Shown here: one piece after another, positions 15,535 to 23,601 of the stretch
Numbering within the stretch: the first letter of the stretch is position 1
How the letters are laid out: each line of letters begins with the position of its first letter
Made by a program: the position numbers and the translations under genes
From: CAZTHC01 sp964613425
Lineage (GTDB): Bacteria > Bacillota > Clostridia > TANB77 > CAG-508
Reading direction: 5' to 3'
NCBI GenBank assembly: GCA_964613425.1
Contig: CAZTHC010000012.1
Coordinates: 1-23,815, forward strand
Length of the DNA stretch: 23,815 bases
Notes under the pieces: generated by a model
What the model was told of the DNA's origin: nothing
Databases searched by the model: none
The model's input: the letters and a program-made list of their open reading frames with translations, nothing else

Positions 15535-16404
15535 CTACATATCTTTTAATATCTGATAATTCTGTTTCATTGCATTTATATATGAATTATTATTTCTTTC
15601 TCCACTTAAACAAGAATCTAATACATATATTTTAGCCCCACATTCTCTTGCAATTATTTCCGCATTTTTTGTAGAATCATTTTTCTCCACAATTATATTT
15701 TTAATATTCTCTTGTTTCATTTTATTTACTACATTTGCTATATCTGAACTTGCTAAACTGCTTTCATCATGACCTATATGTAAAAGTTCATAATTTATTC
15801 CACAACTTTTAACAATATATTCAACACCTTCACTCATAACCAAAGCTTTTTTAGTACTATCATTATTCAATGTGGCTTTTAGTTCTTCTAATTCTGATAT
15901 ATATCTATTTGTGTTTGATATATATATTTGTTCATTTTCTGGATTATATTCTACAAGCTTTTCAGATACTTTTTTAACTTGTTCTATATATTTTTCTATA
16001 TCTCCCCAAACATGTGCATTTATTTCGTCTTCATGTCTTATAGTATCTTCAATATTTTCACTTGCATTAATTATTTTTAAGTTTCTATATGTGTTTGTTA
16101 TTTTATCCGTAAAGTTTTCTATCTCTAATCCATTTTCTACAAAAACATCTGCTGTTTCTAATTTTAATAAGTCTGATGTTGTTAATGTATAATTATGAAT
16201 ACATCCAACATTTACATCTGTCATATTAGATAAAGATACATTTTTGGCACCTGTTGTTATATTTTTTGTAATTATATACATTGGATAAAAAGATGTAACA
16301 ATTTTAAAATTATTGTTTTCTTCTATTTCTGAATTACATCCAGTTAATGAGAATAGTAAAATTGTTAATAATATTATAGCCATAGATTTTATAGTTTTTT
16401 TCAT
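15535..16404 (-). CDS. znuA: Zinc/manganese ABC transporter substrate-binding lipoprotein
   Basis: A 289-residue cluster A-1 metal-binding lipoprotein. The signal peptide ends in the lipobox LTGC (about residue 23), so it is membrane-anchored outside the cell. Expected ligand regions are TSFYPMY, a first His in GCIHNYTL, a second His in AHVWGD, a third His in LLHIGHDES and a late acidic region around VLDSC. The His-rich loop typical of strict zinc binders is absent. The start used is ATG 16404, 6 nt after GGAG; the frame is open to 16461 but that part runs into an intergenic repeat. It is first in znuA-znuC-(pilin-like)-znuB. I found no clear Zur box or strong promoter in front of it. Zinc versus manganese cannot be settled from sequence. 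Confidence 0.9.
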   Translation of the reverse strand: MKKTIKSMAIILLTILLFSLTGCNSEIEENNNFKIVTSFYPMYIITKNITTGAKNVSLSNMTDVNVGCIHNYTLTTSDLLKLETADVFVENGLEIENFTDKITNTYRNLKIINASENIEDTIRHEDEINAHVWGDIEKYIEQVKKVSEKLVEYNPENEQIYISNTNRYISELEELKATLNNDSTKKALVMSEGVEYIVKSCGINYELLHIGHDESSLASSDIANVVNKMKQENIKNIIVEKNDSTKNAEIIARECGAKIYVLDSCLSGERNNNSYINAMKQNYQILKDM

Positions 16405-16436
16405 AAAATTCTCCATTCTAATTTTATATATTCTAC

Positions 16437-16575
16437 TGTGAGCAAGGATGGAACCTTGCACCTACATTTTGCAATCAATTTGTAATTTCATTTGCGGGTC
16501 GTCGAGGACACTGCCCCTACAATTTGCAATATGTTTATCTTGCGTTCAAGGGTGGAGGCTTGCCCCCATATTTAT
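16437..16575. repeat. Three adjacent copies of the dispersed intergenic hairpin repeat
   Basis: Copy C (16437-16475) begins TGTGAGC and has arms GCAAGG and CCTTGC, then CACCTACA and TTTTGCAAT. Copy B (16493-16530) has the tail CCCCTACA and ATTTGCAAT. Copy D (16541-16575) has arms CAAG and CTTG followed by CCCCCATA. They lie in the 210-nt gap between the patatin gene and znuA and are much richer in G and C than their surroundings. The arms differ between copies but remain complementary. Related copies lie at 3318-3356 and 19830-19868. Confidence 0.6.
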
Positions 16576-16614
16576 TTTTAAATACATAATAGTATAATAA
16601 CATATTTTTCTTAT

Positions 16615-17461
16615 TTATACTAGTATCTTTTTTAATTTATCTATTTGCTCAATTACTGTACTATATCCGAGATTTATAGCAAAAATCTAATTTTGTTGTG
16701 TCTAATAAACCTGTGCCATCTGAAGGTATTGTTATTGTGTAATCACTTAGATTTAGATTTTCTTCTGATATTTTATTTCCCATTATATCTAAAATTTTCA
16801 TTACTATATCCATTATATTACTATTTTTATCTATTGGATCACTGTCAAATTTAATTGAAATCACCTTCTCCGCACCAGCTCTTTTTACTTCTTCCACAGG
16901 AATATTATTTAATATTCCACCATCTAAAAAAATATGATTCTTATATTCACATGGTGAAAAAACAACTGGGAAACTACTACTAGCTCTTATAGCAATTCCT
17001 ACAGTTGCCTCTGTTATATATTTCTCTTCTTCCATATTACTCTTTGAACAAAAAATATACTCTTTTCCTTTTGAAATATCAACTGCCGGTATTATTAAAG
17101 GCATTTTTATATCTTTTAGCTTTTTTATCCCTTTTTTTAAAGCTATATCATTATATGCATTCTCTAGATTTTCACCTGACTTTAGTCCGTTCACATTTAT
17201 CTTTTTATTTAAAACAAAATTTCCAATTCCTGATATTATTGGTGCATTACTCATCTCTACCAATGTAGAAGCATATTTTTTAAACAATGTGTATATATAA
17301 TATGGAGAATACCCCATAGCATATAAGGAGGCAATCAAGCTCCCAGAGCTTGTTCCTCCTATTACGTTTATTTCTATTCCGTTTTCTTCTAATGCTTTAA
17401 TTGCACCTGCATGTGCAATTCCTCTTATTCCTCCGCCTGCTAATGCTAAACCAACCTTCAT
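16615..17461 (-). CDS. Patatin-like phospholipase, needs one +1 frameshift at its C-terminus
   Basis: A patatin-family serine lipase (RssA/YlbK type), about 281 residues if one base is skipped. It has the oxyanion block AGGGIRG near residue 8, the nucleophile elbow GGTSSGS (Ser near 38) and the catalytic aspartate in DGGILNNIPV. It has no signal peptide, so it is cytoplasmic. The zero frame ends at 16661 (CGG ATA TAG). Skipping the C of CGG (16667-16669) adds GYSTVIEQIDKLKKILV and completes the usual C-terminal LDFCYKSGY pattern. Only 16 or so residues depend on the shift, so the short form could still be active. The ATG follows AAGGAG, 61 nt after the ROK gene. No function beyond lipid hydrolysis can be inferred. 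Confidence 0.9.
16666..16669 (-). other. +1 frameshift site CGGA, patatin gene
   Basis: Codon 265 is CGG, followed by ATA and TAG in the zero frame. Skipping the C at 16669 gives GGA and the family's C-terminal GY motif, then 15 further residues and TAA at 16615-16617. Upstream codon TCT, downstream TAT. Confidence 0.75.
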
Positions 17462-17522
17462 AATATATAACTCCTTTATATGTTATATATTATTCACTTT
17501 TTTTAATTTGTTTAAACATTAT

Positions 17523-18428
17523 TTATAGTATTGCTCCTAATAAACCTGCATCATTTTTTAATTCAGCCATTACTATTTTTGGTAATTCTGCATCATTAAA
17601 TAATAATTGATTTTCTTGCAATTTATCTATCAAATTTTCTAACAATATTTTTTCGTAATGTGCAAAGCTTCCGCCTATTGCCAATACTTCTGGTTCAAAA
17701 ATGTTAATAATATTTGCTATTCCTATTGATAAATTATTAATATATTCTTCTATAATATCATTACAAATTTCTAAATTTTGTTCTATTTCTAGTAAATCCC
17801 TTATTTCTTTTCCTGTAGTACTTTCTTTTAGATTTAACTTGTTTTTGATTTTTCTCTTTAATATTTTCATAGATGCTTCTGTTTCAAAACATCCATTTCT
17901 TCCACAAGTACATTTTTCTCCATTTTTGTTTATTACCATATGGCCAAACTCTAATCCAGAAAATCTTACAGGTTCTATTAGATTACCTTTATAAAAAACT
18001 GCTCCACCTATTCCTGTACCAATATTTAAAAAAACAGCATCATTTACATTTTTTAGAATTCCATATTCTTTTTCTGCTACTGCTGCACATTTTGCATCAT
18101 TTCTTAATTTACACTTTACTCCAAAGTATTCTTCTAATGACTTCACTAAATTAAAATTTCGAATATTTAAATTACTCGCTTTTACAATTACTCCATTTTT
18201 TATTGTTCCAGGTGCAGAAACTCCAATTTCTTGTATTTCCGATTCTTTTATAGTATTCTCTTCAACTATATAATTTATTAAATTAATTATTTCTTTAACT
18301 AGCTTTTCTGCTGGATTATTCTCTTTTAATAATGAAATTTCTAATTCTTTTTTATTAGACAATTTCTTATATTCATCAAATAATCCAACAGCAATATGAC
18401 TTCCACCTATATCTATTCCAATATACAT
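17523..18428 (-). CDS. ROK family sugar kinase (glucokinase-like)
   Basis: A 301-residue ROK protein with the N-terminal phosphate loop DIGGSHIAVG, the catalytic aspartate in LRNDAKCA, LNIGTGIGGA, and the zinc site formed by GLEFGHM and CTCGRNGCFE. It has no N-terminal DNA-binding domain, so it is a kinase and not a ROK repressor. The likely reaction is ATP-dependent phosphorylation of glucose or a related hexose; the sugar cannot be fixed from sequence. GGAG lies 9 nt before the ATG. It starts 18 nt after pilC and is probably co-transcribed with the pilus genes. Confidence 0.92.
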   Translation of the reverse strand: MYIGIDIGGSHIAVGLFDEYKKLSNKKELEISLLKENNPAEKLVKEIINLINYIVEENTIKESEIQEIGVSAPGTIKNGVIVKASNLNIRNFNLVKSLEEYFGVKCKLRNDAKCAAVAEKEYGILKNVNDAVFLNIGTGIGGAVFYKGNLIEPVRFSGLEFGHMVINKNGEKCTCGRNGCFETEASMKILKRKIKNKLNLKESTTGKEIRDLLEIEQNLEICNDIIEEYINNLSIGIANIINIFEPEVLAIGGSFAHYEKILLENLIDKLQENQLLFNDAELPKIVMAELKNDAGLLGAIL

Positions 18429-18446
18429 TTATTATATCTCCTATTT

Positions 18447-19790
18447 TTATACATCGTATGCTGAGAATAAGAATGTACCCATATATACTTGTATTACTGG
18501 TACTAATACTACCAATACGAAGAATATTAATATTACACCAACAATTGCATAAACGATTTGTGGTAAAGCTTTCATTACTTTTGTTACTAAGTTATCTATA
18601 TCTAAGTCCATATATTCTAACAATTTATGCATCATTTCTGTTAAATCTGTTTGCATACCTATTTTTAGCATTTCTGTTGTCATCGCACTAGATAATCCTG
18701 CTTTTTCAAATGGTTCAATCCAAGATTGTCCAATTAATATATTATTTATTGCTGCTTCTATCATTGACATCATTACTAGGTTTTTAACAACATTTTTTGC
18801 AACTTCTAACGCATCTTGTATTCTCATACCATTCTCTAGATTTAGTAATACTGCTCTAATGAATCTAGAAAAGTCTATTGCATATATTAAGCCTCCAAAT
18901 ATTGGCATTGTATATTTAAAATAATGAAAATTATACTTTCCTTTTGGAGTATTTACATATAATACTATTACTCCCACAACAGCTGCTATGAATATAACTG
19001 GAATATACCAATACAAAATCAAATTATCTACCACTCCAGAAAACCATACCGTCACAGGTGGCAATTCTGCATCTGAACCGACTTCGTCAAATACACCTTG
19101 AATAGCTGGTATTGCTACAACTGTTCCTGCTATTAACATTACAAATAATAAAATGAATTGAGCTATATTAGGAATTAAAATTCCCTTTATTTTTTTATTC
19201 ATACTCGTTGATTCATCCAAATATCGTACAGCTTGTTGTAAAGAATTTGTAAGTGAACCTGATAATTCTCCAACTTTTATCATATTTATATATATGTATG
19301 GAAAAACATCTGAATAATATTCCATTGTTTGGTACATATAATCTCCGGCTTCTAATCCTGCAAGGATATCATATAAAACATCCCTTAAATACAGATTTTC
19401 TGTTGATTGAATTATAGTGGTTAATGCATGTATATTATTAAAATTGGCTTTTTTTAACAAATATAAGTTTTGGGTAAAAATTACTATATCTCTTGAAGTA
19501 ACTTTTTGTTGAGACTTAACAATTAAATTAAGTTTATGTAAAAAGTTTCCTTCTGTTTTGCCTCTTTTCGTAAGTTTAGTTGTGTCTATACTTTTTAATA
19601 TATTATTCATTTCAGAAACATTTTTTCTTTTCTTCTTTGAATGCTTTCTTACCTTTTGTTGAACAATATTAATTGGCATTAAGTCATTCTCTTTTAAACG
19701 TTTTAATAGTTCTTGTTTGTTTTGTTCATCTACTTTGTTTCTTACTATTTGTCCACTTTTTGTCATTGCTTTATATTCAAATACAGGCAT
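18447..19790 (-). CDS. pilC: Type IV pilus inner-membrane platform protein PilC
   Basis: A 447-residue T2SSF-family protein. The N-terminus FEYKAMTKSGQIVRNKVD is typical, and two homologous T2SSF domains follow (about 80-205 and 285-410), each with a helical bundle and a long hydrophobic segment; further segments lie near 210-235, 265-285 and 415-440. PilC is the membrane platform on which the PilB and PilT ATPases act. The start ATG follows AAGGAGG. It lies 119 nt after pilT, a gap that holds one dispersed repeat, and 18 nt before the ROK gene. It could also be called GspF; the presence of a PilT favours a pilus over secretion. Confidence 0.94.
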   Translation of the reverse strand: MPVFEYKAMTKSGQIVRNKVDEQNKQELLKRLKENDLMPINIVQQKVRKHSKKKRKNVSEMNNILKSIDTTKLTKRGKTEGNFLHKLNLIVKSQQKVTSRDIVIFTQNLYLLKKANFNNIHALTTIIQSTENLYLRDVLYDILAGLEAGDYMYQTMEYYSDVFPYIYINMIKVGELSGSLTNSLQQAVRYLDESTSMNKKIKGILIPNIAQFILLFVMLIAGTVVAIPAIQGVFDEVGSDAELPPVTVWFSGVVDNLILYWYIPVIFIAAVVGVIVLYVNTPKGKYNFHYFKYTMPIFGGLIYAIDFSRFIRAVLLNLENGMRIQDALEVAKNVVKNLVMMSMIEAAINNILIGQSWIEPFEKAGLSSAMTTEMLKIGMQTDLTEMMHKLLEYMDLDIDNLVTKVMKALPQIVYAIVGVILIFFVLVVLVPVIQVYMGTFLFSAYDV

Positions 19791-19829
19791 TTTCCTACCT
19801 CCTTGCTGTTGTTAATTCTTTCTCTGTAG

Positions 19830-19868
19830 TGTGAGTCGTTAAGATGCCGACCCCTACATTTATTTTTT
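19830..19868. repeat. Dispersed intergenic hairpin repeat, copy E
   Basis: Begins TGTGAG, with arms GTCG (19835-19838) and CGAC (19848-19851), then CCCCTACATTT and a T run. Same family as copies at 3318-3356 and 16437-16575. It lies in the pilT-pilC gap, inside the presumed transcript. Confidence 0.55.
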
Positions 19869-19909
19869 TGTAAATTATTTTACACTATTGTTGTATTTTC
19901 TTATTGTTT

Positions 19910-21005
19910 TTATTCTTTTCTTATCTTTAGTTGCATTATTGTTCTATTTAAAGTTTCAATATTTTTTTCTTCTATTTGCGCTTTTGCTTGATCTAATGTA
20001 ATTTTATCTTGCACAAATAAATTTGCAATTGAATTTATTAGACCTATACTTCCTTTGTCTAAACTGCTTTGTATTGCATCCTCTAATTCAGATACACTAA
20101 ATTTTTCTTTTCTAATACATCCTGCTACAACATTATCTACTACCATTACTTCTGGTACTAAAACTAATTTATCGTCTTTTCCTCTTAATAATCTTTGAGA
20201 AACAACTAATTTTAACAATGCTGAAACTAAATATTTAATTGTTGCTTGATCTCTAACTTCATAGAAGTTTATCATTCTATCGATTGTCTCTGCACAAGAT
20301 TTTGTATGTAATGTTCCTATAACTAAGTGACCAGATTCTGCCATTTCGATAGCTGCTTCCATTGTTTCCTTATCTCTAATCTCTCCGTATAACTAGTATA
20401 TCGCAGTCTTCTCTTAATGCATTTTTTACACCTTGGCTAAAAGTTAATATATCTCTTCCTCTTCCAACTTCTTTCTGTACAATTACAGATTTTTTACTTG
20501 TATGTTTAAATTCAACTGGGTTTTCTAATGTTAATATTTTTCTGTTTTGAGTTGCATTGATATCATCAATTAATGCATTTAATGTTGTTGTTTTACCAGA
20601 GTTTGTTTTACCAGTAACTAATATTAATCCTTGTGGTTGATATGTCATTCTTCTAACTATATCTGGTACCCCTAAATCTTCAAATTTTGGTAAAGTATTT
20701 TTTATAATTCTTAATGTAAGAATTGGTATTTCGTTTGCATATGATATATTAATTCTCAAACGAACATTTTCGTATTCAAATGAAGCATCTAATTTTCTTG
20801 TTTCCTTATATACTTCATCTTTATCTATATTTCCTCTTACAAAATAATCATATATCTCATACATATCATTTTCGTCTAACACGTCATGCTCTTCTTTTAC
20901 CAAACTTCTTTTTACTCTCATCATTGGTCTTAATCCACTTATTAAATGAATATCTGATGCATCTCTTTCAATGGCTTCATCTAAAATTTTAGTTATATTT
21001 AACAT
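19910..21005 (-). CDS. pilT: Type IV pilus retraction ATPase PilT, needs one +1 frameshift
   Basis: Read with one skipped base this is a 364-residue PilT, normal for the family. N-terminal ASDIHL is followed by Walker A (GKTNSGKTT, near residue 130), the Asp box (LTLENPVEF), Walker B (DILVIGEIRD) and the His box (GHLVIGTLHT). The CGG (20385-20387) falls inside Walker B: the zero frame reads VIRRD and stops, losing the His box and the C-terminal domain, so the short product cannot be an ATPase. Skipping the C gives VIGEIRD exactly. I use ATG 21005 after GGGGGA, not ATG 21017. It follows pilB by 44 nt. The protein disassembles pili and powers twitching; here it may also serve DNA uptake. Confidence 0.92.
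20384..20387 (-). other. +1 frameshift site CGGA, pilT
   Basis: Codon 207 is CGG, followed by AGA GAT TAG in the zero frame. Skipping the C at 20387 gives GGA GAG ATT AGA GAT, the G-E-I-R-D Walker B of PilT. Upstream codon ATA, downstream GAG. Confidence 0.88.
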
Positions 21006-21020
21006 TATATCCCCCATTCT

Positions 21021-21040
21021 TTGAAATATATATATTTCAA
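21021..21040. repeat. Perfect 20-bp palindrome between pilB and pilT
   Basis: TTGAAATATA followed by TATATTTCAA is a perfect palindrome with no loop, in the 44-nt gap ahead of the pilT ribosome site. It could be a dyad operator or an RNA-processing site; I cannot tell which. Confidence 0.4.
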
Positions 21041-21049
21041 TCTTATCTT

Positions 21050-22678
21050 TTAGTACATTATTAATTTCTTATTTAATTCTTGTAGAGTTGTAACTCCATT
21101 AACTACTTTTTTTAATCCATCTATAACAAGTGGTCTATATCCATCTTTTAATGCCTGCTGTTTTATTTCTATACTTGATGCATCTTTAATAATTAATTCT
21201 TTCAAATCTTCTGTTACTTCTAGTATTTCGTATACACCAACTCTTGAATAATATCCACTATTATTACATTTATCACATCCAACCGCATCATATGTAAATT
21301 TGTCTTTAAAATCAAATTCTTCCCCATATCTCTTTCCAATTGTTTCAATAATTTTCTTTTCTTCCGCATTAAATTCTCTTTTTTTAGCACACTCTGGGCA
21401 TATTTTTCTTACTAATCTTTGTGAAACTGCTGTTGCAAGTGTACTTGCAATATCATAATTAGATATTCCCATTTTTCTTAATCTTGTTAGAACCTCTATC
21501 GCATCTATTGTATGTATTGTTGATAAAACATAGTGACCTGTTTGTCCAGATTGCATTGCTATTTCTGCTGTTTCCAAATCTCTAATTTCTCCAACTAGTA
21601 TAATATCTGGGTCTTGCCTTAAAACAGTTCTAAGTGAACCTGAAAAACTTGTTTTAGCATCTATTTCTATTTGATTTAATCCGTCTATACGAATTTCAAC
21701 TGGATCCTCAATTGTTGTTATATTAATTTCTGGTCTATTTAAGAAATCTATAATACTATATAACGTTGTTGTCTTACCTTCACCAGTAGGTGCAGCAATA
21801 ACTATTATACTGTTTTTCTTGTTAAAGCACTTACTCGTAGTTTTTTCATCACATGGAAATCCCAAATCTGATAAATTTCTAATTTTTGCTTCTTTCTTTA
21901 ACAACCTTAAAACGAATTTTTCTCCATATACATTTTTTTGTGAAGATACACGAATATTAAAGTCTGAGTATAATAAAATTCTACCATCTTGTGATTCTTG
22001 TTTTTCTTGGTGCATATTAGAAATTGCCTTTAACCTACCTATTACTTGGCTTTGTCTTTCTTTTGGTATTCTTGCGGCAGTTATTAACTCACCATCAATT
22101 CTATATCTTATTCTTATCTGATCTTCTAACGGTTCTATGTGAATATCACTTGCTCTTTTATCCATTCCTGTTTTAATAATACTATCTACTAATCCTGTTG
22201 TATCTTCATTTGAATTTATTTTTTCAGTTGCCTTTCCACCTAGACCTTTAATAACTTCTTCTATGTTTGATTCAAAAGTTATAAACTTGTCCATTACAAG
22301 TCCTTTGTTTAATAGAAGTAAACGTACTGTTTCTACCGCTTTTCTATCTGAAGTATCGGCGAAGCATACTTTTACCCTTCCGCCTGAAACTTCAAAAGGT
22401 ATTGATTTATTCTTTTTAGCAACGTCTATTGAAATATATTCTAGAACATTAATATCTATATCACTAGATCTTAGTAACATAGTTTTTTCTCCTAATATAT
22501 CTCCAATTGCTTCTATTAATTGCATCTCATCACAAAGTCCTAATATATTGATTATATCTCCCAATTTTTTATATGGATGATCTTTTTGATATTCCATTGC
22601 ATTTGCTATATCTGCTTCTGAAACTATGCCTCTCCTTACAAGCTCTATTCCTATAGGTCCATTTCTTTTAGCTTCCAT
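21050..22678 (-). CDS. pilB: Type IV pilus assembly ATPase PilB
   Basis: A 542-residue extension ATPase (GspE/PilB). The N-terminal MshEN domain (about 1-150, with GIELVRRGIV, KKLGDIINILGL and IPFEVSGGRVKVCFAD) may bind a cyclic dinucleotide, as known for MshE; that binding is inference. The catalytic half holds ASDIHIEP, Walker A (APTGEGKTTT), the Asp box (TTIEDPVEI), Walker B (ILVGEIRD), the His box (STIHT) and the zinc cysteines CPEC and CDKC. The ATG follows AAAGGAG. It powers pilus extension with PilC. It starts 23 nt after the pilin-like gene. There is no in-frame CGG in it; its own Walker B glycine codon has no extra C, in contrast to pilT. Confidence 0.96.
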   Translation of the reverse strand: MEAKRNGPIGIELVRRGIVSEADIANAMEYQKDHPYKKLGDIINILGLCDEMQLIEAIGDILGEKTMLLRSSDIDINVLEYISIDVAKKNKSIPFEVSGGRVKVCFADTSDRKAVETVRLLLLNKGLVMDKFITFESNIEEVIKGLGGKATEKINSNEDTTGLVDSIIKTGMDKRASDIHIEPLEDQIRIRYRIDGELITAARIPKERQSQVIGRLKAISNMHQEKQESQDGRILLYSDFNIRVSSQKNVYGEKFVLRLLKKEAKIRNLSDLGFPCDEKTTSKCFNKKNSIIVIAAPTGEGKTTTLYSIIDFLNRPEINITTIEDPVEIRIDGLNQIEIDAKTSFSGSLRTVLRQDPDIILVGEIRDLETAEIAMQSGQTGHYVLSTIHTIDAIEVLTRLRKMGISNYDIASTLATAVSQRLVRKICPECAKKREFNAEEKKIIETIGKRYGEEFDFKDKFTYDAVGCDKCNNSGYYSRVGVYEILEVTEDLKELIIKDASSIEIKQQALKDGYRPLVIDGLKKVVNGVTTLQELNKKLIMY

Positions 22679-22701
22679 GACTTTTCTCCTTTCATAAAAT
22701 A

Positions 22702-23577
22702 TTATATTGTTATTCTATAAATACTTTTGTTCAAATTTGAATATTGCGACAAACTTGTTTGCGTTGACTTGTTGTACCAAGCGCCTCTTTTTGTCTCATC
22801 AAATGTAGGTGTATACCCATTCTCAGCTATATCTTCTAAAACATTTGATGAATTAACTATTTTACCTGTTAAACCATACAAAAATTTAACATTTGTAGTA
22901 GTACCATTCACTGTTTTATATGAGTATTGTGGAATCCATACATATATTTTGTCTGTTGGGTTTTGTACTATATCGTTTTGTATTGTTACATCTCCTTGTT
23001 TTACTGCTGCTGCCCATATTCCGTTTTCGTAATTATACCATGTACTATCGCCTACCGTTGTTACCTTCCAGTACTCTTGATTATTTTCATCTAAAAATTT
23101 TTTTATTGGAATATATGTTGTTGTTATTCCATTTTCTTCAACTCTCACTTCTGGTACATTTGGAATAATTAGTACTTCTCTAGCTTTTATATATGCCATA
23201 CTAACAGAAGTATCTTGCTTATTTAATTTATATGTTACACTAACAGTAATTTTTTTTACTAAATCTTCCTTTGTCGGATCTGCATCACTTAATTTGCTAA
23301 TTTGAATATTCACAATATATCCATTTGGAATATTTATTCCGCTTACTAAGTTTTCTTCTGTTATGTCATCATAATACAATTTGTTTGCTTTTTCTAATAT
23401 TGCTACTGCATATGAAGTTGCATTTGAATTTCTTTTTACAGCCTCTGAACTTGAAGATATATTTATTATTACAGTTGAAATAACAGATACAAAAAATGTA
23501 AGAACAATTATTGCAATTATAGCGTCAGTTCCTGTTATTCCTTTTTCTTCCCTAATACTTTGCACAAATTTACTCAT
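22702..23577 (-). CDS. Pilin-like protein of the type IV pilus cluster
   Basis: A 291-residue protein with a basic leader, REEKGITGTDAII and a long hydrophobic helix (about 15-38), which looks like a class III-type prepilin signal with Asp in place of the usual Glu at mature position 5. The C-terminal half (about 155-285) has TWYNYENGIWAAAV, YVWIPQYSYKT and a RGAWYNKS segment, a pattern I recognise from pilin-like and surface proteins of gut Clostridia, though I cannot name a domain. GAGGGTGA is the probable ribosome site, about 10 nt ahead of the ATG; a GGAG closer in is too near. It is the first complete gene of the cluster and lies 23 nt before pilB. It may be the major or a minor pilin. 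Confidence 0.75.
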   Translation of the reverse strand: MSKFVQSIREEKGITGTDAIIAIIVLTFFVSVISTVIINISSSSEAVKRNSNATSYAVAILEKANKLYYDDITEENLVSGINIPNGYIVNIQISKLSDADPTKEDLVKKITVSVTYKLNKQDTSVSMAYIKAREVLIIPNVPEVRVEENGITTTYIPIKKFLDENNQEYWKVTTVGDSTWYNYENGIWAAAVKQGDVTIQNDIVQNPTDKIYVWIPQYSYKTVNGTTTNVKFLYGLTGKIVNSSNVLEDIAENGYTPTFDETKRGAWYNKSTQTSLSQYSNLNKSIYRITI

Positions 23578-23601
23578 TCTCCAATGTTCACCCTCTTTAT
23601 T

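Noticed and set aside
16437..16575. CRISPR array in the patatin-znuA gap
   Set aside because: The three repeats are unequal, lack constant-length spacers and have variable cores; they match dispersed copies elsewhere in the window.
14062..20387. CGG reassigned to another amino acid (stop-free zero-frame reading)
   Set aside because: Zero-frame reading after CGG meets a stop within one to five codons at four of the five sites, and within about 25 at the other; only a +1 skip restores family sequence.
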